A DNA stretch of 42,052 bases from Dechloromonas sp. (lineage in GTDB: Bacteria; Pseudomonadota; Gammaproteobacteria; Burkholderiales; Rhodocyclaceae), in NCBI GenBank assembly GCA_011391255.1, contig JAABQV010000022.1, positions 1 through 42,052 of the forward strand, written 5' to 3'. Below the pieces are notes generated by a model. That model was not told the DNA's origin, searched no databases, and saw only the letters and a program-made list of their open reading frames with translations. How positions within the stretch are numbered: the first letter of the stretch is position 1; every line of letters begins with the position of its first letter. This document shows positions 29,363 to 36,710 of the stretch, in pieces. Position numbers and translations under genes: made by a program.

Positions 29363-30358
29363 ATGGCAACCCTTGCAAGTACCAACCCGACCCTGGCCGA
29401 CCTGGCCGCGCGTATGGGCGCAGATGGCAAAATCGACCCGAACATTGTCGAAATGCTGAACGAAACCAACGAGGTCTTGGATGACATGACCTTCATCGAG
29501 GCCAATGGCTTCACCGAACACAAGACCACGATCCGCTCTGGTCTGCCGGCAGGCACCTGGCGCAAGCTGAACTACGGTGTCCAGCCTGAGAAATCCCGCA
29601 CCGTTTCGGTCAAGGATTCGCTCGGCATGCTGGAAACCTATGCCGAAGTTGATAAGGCCCTGGCCGACCTCAACGGCAACTCTGCCGCCTGGCGTTTGTC
29701 TGAAGATCGCGCCTTCATCGAAGGTCTTAACCAGACCATGGCGACGACCCTGTTCTATGGCGATTCCAGCCTGGATCCTGAGAAGTTCATGGGTTTGGCC
29801 CCGCGCTACAATCTTCTGTCTGCTGAAAACGGCCAGAACATTATCGACGCAGGCGGCACCGGCTCTGACAACACCTCGATCTGGTTGGTCGTTTGGGGGC
29901 CGAATACCTGTCACGGTATCTACCCGAAGGGTTCGCCGGCTGGCCTTCAGTCTCGCGACCTCGGCGAAGATACCCTGACCGACGCCGCTGGTGGTCGCTA
30001 TCAGGGCTACCGCACCCATTACAAGTGGGATAACGGTTTGACCCTGCGCGACTGGCGCTATGTCGTTCGTATCGCCAACGTCGATGTTTCCGATCTGACC
30101 AAGAACGCATCTGCTGGCGCTGACTTGATCGACCTCCTGACCCAGGCCGTCGAACTGATCCCGAACATCGGCATGGGCCGTCCGTGCTTCTACATGAATC
30201 GCAAGCTGCGCAGCTTCCTGCGTCGCCAGATCACCAACAAGGTCGCCGCTTCGACCCTGACCATGGAAGATGTGGCAGGCAAGAAAGTCGTCAGCTTTGA
30301 CGGTGTTCCGGTTCGCCGCTCTGACTCCCTGCTCTCAACCGAAGCGCGCGTCGTCTAA
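29363..30358 (+). CDS. Major capsid protein
   Basis: A 331-aa protein of the BPP-1-like podophage capsid group. N-terminal MATLASTNPTLADLAARMGA is followed by IVEMLNETNEVLDDMTFIEA, LPAGTWRKLNYGV, a long spine-helix region (MLETYAEVDKALADLNGNSA) and FYGDSSLDPEKFMGLAPRYN. These are typical of this HK97-fold family. AAGGAG precedes the ATG. A stable hairpin follows the stop, which may stabilise this highly expressed mRNA. Confidence 0.93.
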   Translation: MATLASTNPTLADLAARMGADGKIDPNIVEMLNETNEVLDDMTFIEANGFTEHKTTIRSGLPAGTWRKLNYGVQPEKSRTVSVKDSLGMLETYAEVDKALADLNGNSAAWRLSEDRAFIEGLNQTMATTLFYGDSSLDPEKFMGLAPRYNLLSAENGQNIIDAGGTGSDNTSIWLVVWGPNTCHGIYPKGSPAGLQSRDLGEDTLTDAAGGRYQGYRTHYKWDNGLTLRDWRYVVRIANVDVSDLTKNASAGADLIDLLTQAVELIPNIGMGRPCFYMNRKLRSFLRRQITNKVAASTLTMEDVAGKKVVSFDGVPVRRSDSLLSTEARVV

Positions 30359-30363
30359 TTGAT

Positions 30364-30385
30364 ACCGGGGGCTTAGGCCCCTGGT
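30364..30385 (+). other. Stable hairpin after the capsid gene
   Basis: A nine-bp stem (ACCGGGGGC with GCCCCTGGT, one G-T pair) and a TTAG loop, five bases after the capsid stop codon. No T-run follows, so transcription should continue. It could protect the capsid mRNA 3' end or act as an RNase cleavage boundary. Confidence 0.6.
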
Positions 30386-30411
30386 TGATCATCTCTATAA
30401 GGAATACGAAA

Positions 30412-30834
30412 ATGATTATCGACAAACTTCTGCAAGTCTCTAACGAGCAGGTCGTGACCGTTACCGCGGCATCGACCGACGTGATTGACTTTGGCCAACT
30501 CAATCCGAACAGTGGCATGGGTCAAAACACCACCGTCGCCATCACGGTTGACGAAGTAGCAGCTGCTGCTGGCGCTGCCACCGTCACCTTCTCGGTGCAA
30601 GACTCGGCTGACAACTCCAGCTTTGCTGACGTGGCAGTCACTGCCGCCATCGGCAAGGCGACGCTGGTTGCTGGTGCGCAAGTGCTGATCCCGATGCCGG
30701 TTGCTCACCGTCGTTATGTTCGCGCTTACTACACCGTCGCGACTGGCCCGCTGACCACCGGCAAGTTCTCTGCTCAGATCGTGTCTGGTGTCCAGGCTAA
30801 CCGCGCCTATCCTGACAGCGCAAAGATCTCCTAA
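30412..30834 (+). CDS. Bbp16-family capsid cement protein
   Basis: A 140-aa protein: MIIDKLLQVSNEQVVTVTAA, a STDVIDFGQLN strand, then beta-rich TVAITVDEVAAAAGAATVTF and IPMPVAHRRYVRAYYTVATG. It matches the Bbp16 cement family of BPP-1-like phages, which binds outside the capsid shell and stabilises it. The ATG at 30412 follows AAGGAA; an earlier ATG at 30385 lies in the hairpin and is not favoured. Confidence 0.82.
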   Translation: MIIDKLLQVSNEQVVTVTAASTDVIDFGQLNPNSGMGQNTTVAITVDEVAAAAGAATVTFSVQDSADNSSFADVAVTAAIGKATLVAGAQVLIPMPVAHRRYVRAYYTVATGPLTTGKFSAQIVSGVQANRAYPDSAKIS

Positions 30835-30844
30835 TCGGTGACGT

Positions 30845-31012
30845 ATGAGAGTGATTGCTAAAAAAACCGGATTCGATGGTCGCAAGATCCGCCAGCCTGG
30901 CGAGGAATTCGACATGCCGGAAGGCAGCAAAGGATCCTGGTTTGTTCCGGCCCAAAAGGTCGAGAGCAAGAAAGTCAAGGAAACTGCCGAACCCGGCAAG
31001 GACTTGGTGTAG
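30845..31012 (+). CDS. 55-aa head-region protein
   Basis: A small basic protein: MRVIAKKTGFDGRKIRQPGE, then FDMPEGSKGSWFVP and a Lys/Glu-rich end. The pattern K-T-G-F/Y-x-G-x-x-R-x-P-G-x-x-F-x-x-P is common in tiny phage head-region genes, probably a beta-barrel of SH3-like size. Ten bases separate it from the cement gene. It is below ordinary length cut-offs, but the family pattern supports it. Function unknown. Confidence 0.7.
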   Translation: MRVIAKKTGFDGRKIRQPGEEFDMPEGSKGSWFVPAQKVESKKVKETAEPGKDLV

Positions 31013-31044
31013 TCGCTTTCGCGATCAGGAAGCAGGCAGTAATG

Positions 31045-31068
31045 ACAGGGGCCGCGTGCCCCTGTTTT
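31045..31068 (+). terminator. Possible intrinsic terminator before the tail genes
   Basis: A seven-bp stem ACAGGGG/CCCCTGT with a seven-base loop, then four T. The short T-run suggests partial termination, which would lower expression of the tail genes relative to the capsid genes. Confidence 0.5.
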
Positions 31069-31084
31069 CATATAGGGGATTGTC

Positions 31085-31690
31085 ATGGCATCCGAAATTG
31101 ATATTTGTAATCTCGCCCTGTCGCACCTAGGTGACACGGCAACCGTGGCGAGTATCGACCCGCCCGAAGGATCGGCCCAGGCCGAGCATTGCTCGCGCTT
31201 CTACCCGATCGCGCGCGATGCCATGCTCGAACTGTTCCACTGGAAATTCGCTACGCGCCGGGCAATGCTCGCCCTGCTGACGGCCGACAGTTGGGATTGG
31301 AACTACGCTTACGGCAAGCCAGCCGACGCGCTCAAGATCCTGGCCGTGCTGCCAGCCGGCGCATCGTCGGATGATGAAAGTGCCGAGTTCGATATTGAAA
31401 GCGACACCAGAGGCGCCACAGTCATCCTGACCGACGAAGAAAATGCCAGCCTCAAGTACATCGCGCTGGTCGCTGACACTACGGTATTCCCGCCCATGTT
31501 CGTCATGGCGCTATCTTGGCAACTGGCCAGCCTGCTCGCCGGGCCGATCCTCAAGGGCGACGCCGGGGCTGCCGAGTCCAAGCGCTGCGCCGGGCTCGCC
31601 CAGGCGTATCTCGCCCAGGCGGCACAGTCGGACGCCAACCAGCGCAAGGTGCGGCCGGTGCATACGCCGGCCTGGATGGCGGGTCGATAA
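31085..31690 (+). CDS. Tail tubular protein A (gp11-like)
   Basis: A 201-aa protein starting MASEIDICNLALSHLGDTAT, with RFYPIARDAMLELFHWKFAT and YAYGKPADALKIL. These are the usual motifs of podophage tail tubular protein A, the adaptor joining the portal to the nozzle (T7 gp11-like). The C-terminal half is an Ala-rich helical bundle (LASLLAGPILKGDAGAAESK). Its stop overlaps the next start (TAATG). Confidence 0.82.
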   Translation: MASEIDICNLALSHLGDTATVASIDPPEGSAQAEHCSRFYPIARDAMLELFHWKFATRRAMLALLTADSWDWNYAYGKPADALKILAVLPAGASSDDESAEFDIESDTRGATVILTDEENASLKYIALVADTTVFPPMFVMALSWQLASLLAGPILKGDAGAAESKRCAGLAQAYLAQAAQSDANQRKVRPVHTPAWMAGR

Positions 31691-33882
31691 TGGCCAACGT
31701 CAAGACACTGCAACGCGCTTTTGCCGGGGGAGAGGTGAGCCCGGAAATGTTCGGCCGTATTGATGATGTCAAATATCAGACCGGCCTTTCAACCTGCCGC
31801 AATTTCCTGATCAAGCCGCAAGGCCCGGCTGAGAATCGACCCGGGTTTGAGTACGTTCGCGCGACCAAGTTTTCGGCCAGCAAGGCGCGACTGATCCCGT
31901 TCACCTACTCGACCACGCAGACCATGATGATCGAGGTCGGCGACGAGTACCTGCGTTTCCATACTGATGGCGCGACTCTGCTATCGCCAGCCGGCACGGC
32001 CTGGGTAACGGCGACGGTCTATGCCGTCGGTGCTGTGGTGACGCAGGCGGGCAGCAAGTATTACTGCCGAACCGCGCACACCTCTGGCGTATTTGCGACC
32101 GATGTCTTGAGCAAGTGGTACTTGATGCCGGCGTCCGGTGAATACGAGATCCCGACACCGTATGGCGACACCGAGGTGTTTGACATCCACTATGTCCAGT
32201 CGGCCGACGTGCTGACCCTGGTGCATCCAAACCACGCGCCGCGCGAACTTCGCCGGATGGGCGCGACTGACTGGCAACTGAGCATCATCAACTTTGGTGC
32301 AGCGATCAGCGCACCGTCCGGGTTGGGCATCAGCACGGCCGGCCTGACCACTGCCAAATACACCTACCGCTATGTCGTCACGACCATTCACGATGACGGC
32401 ATCGGAGAGTCGGCAGCATCGGCCGAGGTGTCGATCGCCAGCAATCTGTTTGAGACGGGATGCACGGTGACAGTGACCTGGGGCGCAGTCACTGGTGCGC
32501 TACGCTATAACGTCTACAAGTTGCAGGGTGGGGTTTATGGCTACATCGGCCGCACGGCCAGTCTGTCGATGGTTGACAACAACATCGCCGCGGATCTCTC
32601 CAAGACCCCGCCGACCTATGATCCTGTGATGGCTGCCGCTGGCGACTATCCTTCTGCCGTGTCTTACTTCGAGCAACGTCGATGTTTTGCCGGCTCGATC
32701 AACAAACCGCAGAGCATCCTGATGACCAAGAGCGGCACCGAGTCGAACATGAGTTACTCGCTGCCGATCCGCGACGACGACCGGATCTCATTCCGCGTCG
32801 CGTCGCGCGAGGCCAACGCGATCCGCCATATCGTGCCGCTGACTCAGTTGCTGCTGCTGACGGCTGACGCCGAGTGGCGGGTGTCGTCGGTCAATAGCGA
32901 CGCGATCACGCCCAACACGATCAGCGTGCGACCGCAGTCCTACGTCGGGGCGAGCAACGTCCAGCCGGTGATGGTCAGCAACTCGGTGATTTATTCAGCG
33001 GCGCGCGGCGGGCATGCTCGCGAGCTTGGCTACAACTGGCAAGCGCAAGGCTTTATCTCTGGCGACCTGTCGCTGCGGGCGGCGCACCTGTTCGACAATC
33101 TCGACATCATGGACATGGCTTATGCGAAAGCACCCTACCCGATTGTCTGGTGCGTGTCCTCCAATGGCAAGCTGCTCGGCCTGACCTATGTGCCAGACCA
33201 ACAGATCGGCGCCTGGCACCAGCACGACACCGATGGCCTCTTCGAGTCCTGCGCAGTGATCGCCGAGGGCAGCGAGGATCGGCTTTACGTCATCGTCAAG
33301 CGCACGATCAACGGCGCCACGGTGCGAACGGTTGAGCGCATCGCATCGCGCCAGTTTGCCACTGCCGAGGATGCGTTTTTCGTTGATTGTGGGCTGACCT
33401 ATGACGGGGCGCCCGCGACCACGATCAGCGGGCTGACGCATCTCGAAGGCAAGACGGTCAGCATCCTGGCCGATGGTGCCGCGCATCCGCAGCGCGTCGT
33501 CACGTCGGGCTCCATCACGCTCGACCAGGCCGCCAGCAAGGTGCATATCGGGCTGCCGATCACTGCGGATCTGCAAACCCTGCCGGTCGCCATGCAGATC
33601 GACAACGCTTTTGGCCAGGGCCGGGCGAAGAACGTCAACAAGGTCTGGTTGCGGGTGTTCCGCTCAAGCGGCATCTTTGTCGGGCCATCGCTGGATCTGC
33701 TGGCCGAGGCTAAGCAACGCACCACGGAAACCTATGGATCGCCGCCTGAACTCAAGAGCGAAGAAATCCAGGTCATGGTGCCACCATCCTGGGGCGACAG
33801 TGGCCAGGTATGGGTTCGCCAGTCCGACCCGTTGCCACTGACCATTGCGTCGCTGACGCTTGAGGTGGCGATGGGCAGCTAG
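31690..33882 (+). CDS. Tail tubular protein B (gp12-like nozzle)
   Basis: A 730-aa protein starting MANVKTLQRAFAGGEVSPEM, then GLSTCRNFLIKPQGPAENRP and VRATKFSASKARLIPFTYST, the standard start of T7 gp12-like nozzle proteins. A beta-rich insert near 150-300 (SGLGISTAGLTTAKYTYRYV) looks Ig-like. RRCFAGSINKPQSILMTKSG near 340 and the section after it (RDDDRISFRVASREANAIRH) are also family features. It forms the distal tail tube. The start is the ATG at 31690; an ORF back to 31516 is out of context. The TAG stop begins late element copy 3. Confidence 0.88.
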   Translation: MANVKTLQRAFAGGEVSPEMFGRIDDVKYQTGLSTCRNFLIKPQGPAENRPGFEYVRATKFSASKARLIPFTYSTTQTMMIEVGDEYLRFHTDGATLLSPAGTAWVTATVYAVGAVVTQAGSKYYCRTAHTSGVFATDVLSKWYLMPASGEYEIPTPYGDTEVFDIHYVQSADVLTLVHPNHAPRELRRMGATDWQLSIINFGAAISAPSGLGISTAGLTTAKYTYRYVVTTIHDDGIGESAASAEVSIASNLFETGCTVTVTWGAVTGALRYNVYKLQGGVYGYIGRTASLSMVDNNIAADLSKTPPTYDPVMAAAGDYPSAVSYFEQRRCFAGSINKPQSILMTKSGTESNMSYSLPIRDDDRISFRVASREANAIRHIVPLTQLLLLTADAEWRVSSVNSDAITPNTISVRPQSYVGASNVQPVMVSNSVIYSAARGGHARELGYNWQAQGFISGDLSLRAAHLFDNLDIMDMAYAKAPYPIVWCVSSNGKLLGLTYVPDQQIGAWHQHDTDGLFESCAVIAEGSEDRLYVIVKRTINGATVRTVERIASRQFATAEDAFFVDCGLTYDGAPATTISGLTHLEGKTVSILADGAAHPQRVVTSGSITLDQAASKVHIGLPITADLQTLPVAMQIDNAFGQGRAKNVNKVWLRVFRSSGIFVGPSLDLLAEAKQRTTETYGSPPELKSEEIQVMVPPSWGDSGQVWVRQSDPLPLTIASLTLEVAMGS

Positions 33883-33924
33883 GGTGCGCGTAGCAAGGTG
33901 GTCATGGATTACCTTGCTCGCATT
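33880..33924 (+). promoter_or_regulatory. Late repeated element, copy 3
   Basis: TAGGGTGCGCGTA again overlaps a stop codon, here that of the tail nozzle gene. The sequence downstream differs: after 17 bp comes TACCTT, not TAAATT, within the perfect inverted repeat GCAAGGT/ACCTTGC (33893-33899 and 33910-33917 region, arms seven bp). The 13-base core is the only part shared by all three copies. It opens the ejection-protein block. Confidence 0.5.
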
Positions 33925-33939
33925 ACCTTGGGGGCAGCA

Positions 33940-34584
33940 ATGGCGGATTACGGTTATCCATTATCAACGGTTGGTTTCTCGGGTTATCCGATGTCATCGA
34001 CCTCGACTATGTTGACGCAGGACTACACGCCGGCCGCCTCATCAAGCGGCATGTCGTCATCGTCGGCATTTGGCTACGCCAGCATCTTCACCTCGATCAT
34101 CGGCGCCATCGGCAGCGCGTCACTCGCACGCACGCAAGCCAAGGCCAACCAGTCGGCACTGAACTTCCAGGCCGACATGAACAAGATCAACGCGCGCATG
34201 TCGGAACGCTCCGCGCAGTCTGTTCTTTTTCAAGGACAGCAGCAAATTGCCAGCCTGACGCTACGCTCGGGCAAGGTTAAATCCGCACAACGGGTTGCAC
34301 TGGCCGCCAACGGTGTCGATCTTGGTGAAGGAAATGCGGCCGAGATCCAGGCAACTACCGACCTGATGACCGAGGTGGACAAAAACACCATCGAGGCCAA
34401 CGCTATTCGCTCGGCCTGGGGCTATCGCACGCAGGGCGTCAACTACGCCAACCAGGCACTGATCGGCGCCGCATCTGCCGATTCAATCAATCCGAACAAT
34501 GCGGCGATGTCGTCGCTGATTGGCAGCGCCGGCAATGTCGCGCAGTCCTGGTACGCGATGAACAAAAACGGCGCGTTTAACTAA
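33940..34584 (+). CDS. Internal virion protein (gp14-like)
   Basis: A 214-aa protein from ATG 33940, which has GGGGG five bases upstream; starts at 33904 and 33898 are in frame. A small hydrophobic segment (FGYASIFTSIIGAIGSASLA) comes first, then helices. The diagnostic part is SLTLRSGKVKSAQRVALAAN, GVDLGEGNAAEIQAT and NAIRSAWGYRTQGVNYANQA, typical of T7 gp14-like ejection proteins. These line the portal channel in the capsid and pass into the cell envelope to extend the tail for DNA entry. Confidence 0.82.
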   Translation: MADYGYPLSTVGFSGYPMSSTSTMLTQDYTPAASSSGMSSSSAFGYASIFTSIIGAIGSASLARTQAKANQSALNFQADMNKINARMSERSAQSVLFQGQQQIASLTLRSGKVKSAQRVALAANGVDLGEGNAAEIQATTDLMTEVDKNTIEANAIRSAWGYRTQGVNYANQALIGAASADSINPNNAAMSSLIGSAGNVAQSWYAMNKNGAFN

Positions 34585-34595
34585 GGGTCACAGAA

Positions 34596-36710
34596 ATGGT
34601 CATGGTTCCCCGTTACGATCAGCCGACGGTCGATAGCAACACGCTGCCGTCGGTTCAGGTGCAGGCGCCGGTCGCCAAAAACTTCGCCATCGAAGAAGGC
34701 CAGCAAGCCATGGCCGGCGTGCAGAAGTTTGGCGATGCTACGCAGCGGATCGCCATGGACATGCAGAACCAGGCCAATGCGCTACGCGTGGATGAAGCAA
34801 CCAACCAGTTCAAAGAAGCCTCGCTGCGCCTTACTTTCGACAAGGATGTCGGGTTTCTTAGCGTCAAGGGCGAAAAGGCCGTGGCGATTGCCGACAGATA
34901 TGGCGATGAGCTGAAGGGGCATATCACCAAGATTGGCGCAAGCCTTGGTAACGATGCCCAGCGTCAGGTATTCAGCGCACGCGCAAACGACATGCTGACA
35001 AGTTTCCGCGGTCAAGCAATGCAGCACGAAGCCGAGCAGGGCAAGGTGTGGGCCGACGAAACCGACAGTTCCAGCATTAAATTGAAGCTGGGCGAGGTTG
35101 GCATCAACTTCAACAACCCGGCAAAAGTCGAGCAACTGATCAACGGCGGCAAGGACGAGCAGGGCTACGAGATCAAAGGCATCAAGCAGCACGTCGAAGC
35201 AATAGCCAAGCGCACCGGCAAGCCACCTGAGTGGGTCGATGAAAAGACGCGTGAACTGGTTGCCGGTGCGCACAAGGAAATCATCACGCGCATGATGGAC
35301 GAGTCACCGACCAAGGCGCAGGCATATCTCAACGACAACAAAGAAGCCGTCGGCGACCACGTCACGACCTTGCAGCGCTCGCTGAAAGTGGCCGTGGATC
35401 GTGAGCAGGGCAACCTCCGCGGTGAAAAGATCTTTGCTGATAGCGCGCCGTTTGGCTCGACGTTCGACAGCATTGCCAACCGGGTGCTGAAGATCGAAGG
35501 CGGCTATGTCGCCGACGACGCCGGCAGGGGCGAAACGAATCTTGGCATCAACAAGACGGCCAACCCCGATGTGGACATCAAGGGCCTGACGCCTGAGAAA
35601 GCCAAGGCACTCTACAAAGAGCGCTACTGGAACGCGATCGGCGCCGACTCGCTTCAGCCTGAAATGCGTGCGGTCGCGTTTGACGCTGCGGTCAATCACG
35701 GCCCAAGCAAGGCCAACAAGATGCTGGCTGAGTCCGGCGGAGATCCGGCAAAGTTCATCGAGCTACGCAAAGCAGAATACGCGCGACTGATCGCTGCCGA
35801 CACCGAGAAGTATGGCAAATATGAGAAGTCGTGGAATAGCCGGCTGAACCAACTGTCGGCCAGCCTCAAGGGCGAGCGGTCAAAGTCGGCCATGCTGGAA
35901 GAGGCCAACAGTATCGATGATCCAGAGCAACGCAGCATTGCTCTGTCTCGGGTATCGCACCTGGCCGAGAGCGAACGACTGGCCAAGAAAGAAGAGTACG
36001 ACAACAACCTCAACGCAGCGCAGGAAGTCGCGTTCGCAAAGCCGGGCGGATGGTCGGATATTTCACCGACCTCCTGGTCGCAGTTGAAACCGGAAGATCG
36101 CGAGAAGTTGCGCGCCGGGCTGCCGAAGCAGTCTGACCCGAACACCAAGCTGATGCTGCAACAGGATCCTGATCTCTGGAAAGCGGGCAGCATTGAGAAG
36201 TATCGCTCACTGCTGTCTGAATCCGACTACCAGCATTTCTACAACAATGCCAACGGCCCGCAAGCCGAGCAGAAGATCCTGCAAGCCAAGATTGACAACG
36301 AGCAGTTTTCGGCCGGCATGCTGAGCGCCGGGATGGAGAAGGTGCTTAATGCAAAGACAGGCACGCCGGAATGGGAAACCCGCGTTGAGCTCAAGGCGAA
36401 ATACGAAACCATGATCGAGGCCGAGCAACAAGCGAAGGGCAAGACGCTGACCATCGACGAAAAGAACGCATTGCTGACCCGCATGCTGAAACCCGTCATC
36501 GTCGGCAAGGTGCGCACCGATTCGTGGTTCGTCTGGCGCAATGGACCATACACCGAAGAGGCCCGAGCGTACCAGGCCAAGTCGCCACGAGACATCCAGA
36601 TCCCGCGCGCGTCACGCGAAGCGATCACCGCTGACTTTGAAAAGCGCGGCATCAAGGCAACCCCTGACCGCATTCTCAACGCTTACCTCGCCAGCAAAGA
36701 AACCCAATGA
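34596..36710 (+). CDS. Ejection protein with GH108 peptidoglycan-hydrolase domain
   Basis: A 704-aa internal virion protein. Residues about 290-395 resemble the GH108/N-acetylmuramidase fold: NRVLKIEGGYVADDAGRGET with likely catalytic Glu301, NLGINKT, the LTPEKAKALYKERYWNAIGA helix and RAVAFDAAVNHGPSKANKML. The rest is long helical sequence rich in Lys, Glu and Gln. It would open a hole in peptidoglycan during DNA injection, the role of T7 gp16 in another fold. AGGG precedes the ATG. The stop overlaps the giant gene start (ATGA). Confidence 0.85.
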   Translation: MVMVPRYDQPTVDSNTLPSVQVQAPVAKNFAIEEGQQAMAGVQKFGDATQRIAMDMQNQANALRVDEATNQFKEASLRLTFDKDVGFLSVKGEKAVAIADRYGDELKGHITKIGASLGNDAQRQVFSARANDMLTSFRGQAMQHEAEQGKVWADETDSSSIKLKLGEVGINFNNPAKVEQLINGGKDEQGYEIKGIKQHVEAIAKRTGKPPEWVDEKTRELVAGAHKEIITRMMDESPTKAQAYLNDNKEAVGDHVTTLQRSLKVAVDREQGNLRGEKIFADSAPFGSTFDSIANRVLKIEGGYVADDAGRGETNLGINKTANPDVDIKGLTPEKAKALYKERYWNAIGADSLQPEMRAVAFDAAVNHGPSKANKMLAESGGDPAKFIELRKAEYARLIAADTEKYGKYEKSWNSRLNQLSASLKGERSKSAMLEEANSIDDPEQRSIALSRVSHLAESERLAKKEEYDNNLNAAQEVAFAKPGGWSDISPTSWSQLKPEDREKLRAGLPKQSDPNTKLMLQQDPDLWKAGSIEKYRSLLSESDYQHFYNNANGPQAEQKILQAKIDNEQFSAGMLSAGMEKVLNAKTGTPEWETRVELKAKYETMIEAEQQAKGKTLTIDEKNALLTRMLKPVIVGKVRTDSWFVWRNGPYTEEARAYQAKSPRDIQIPRASREAITADFEKRGIKATPDRILNAYLASKETQ

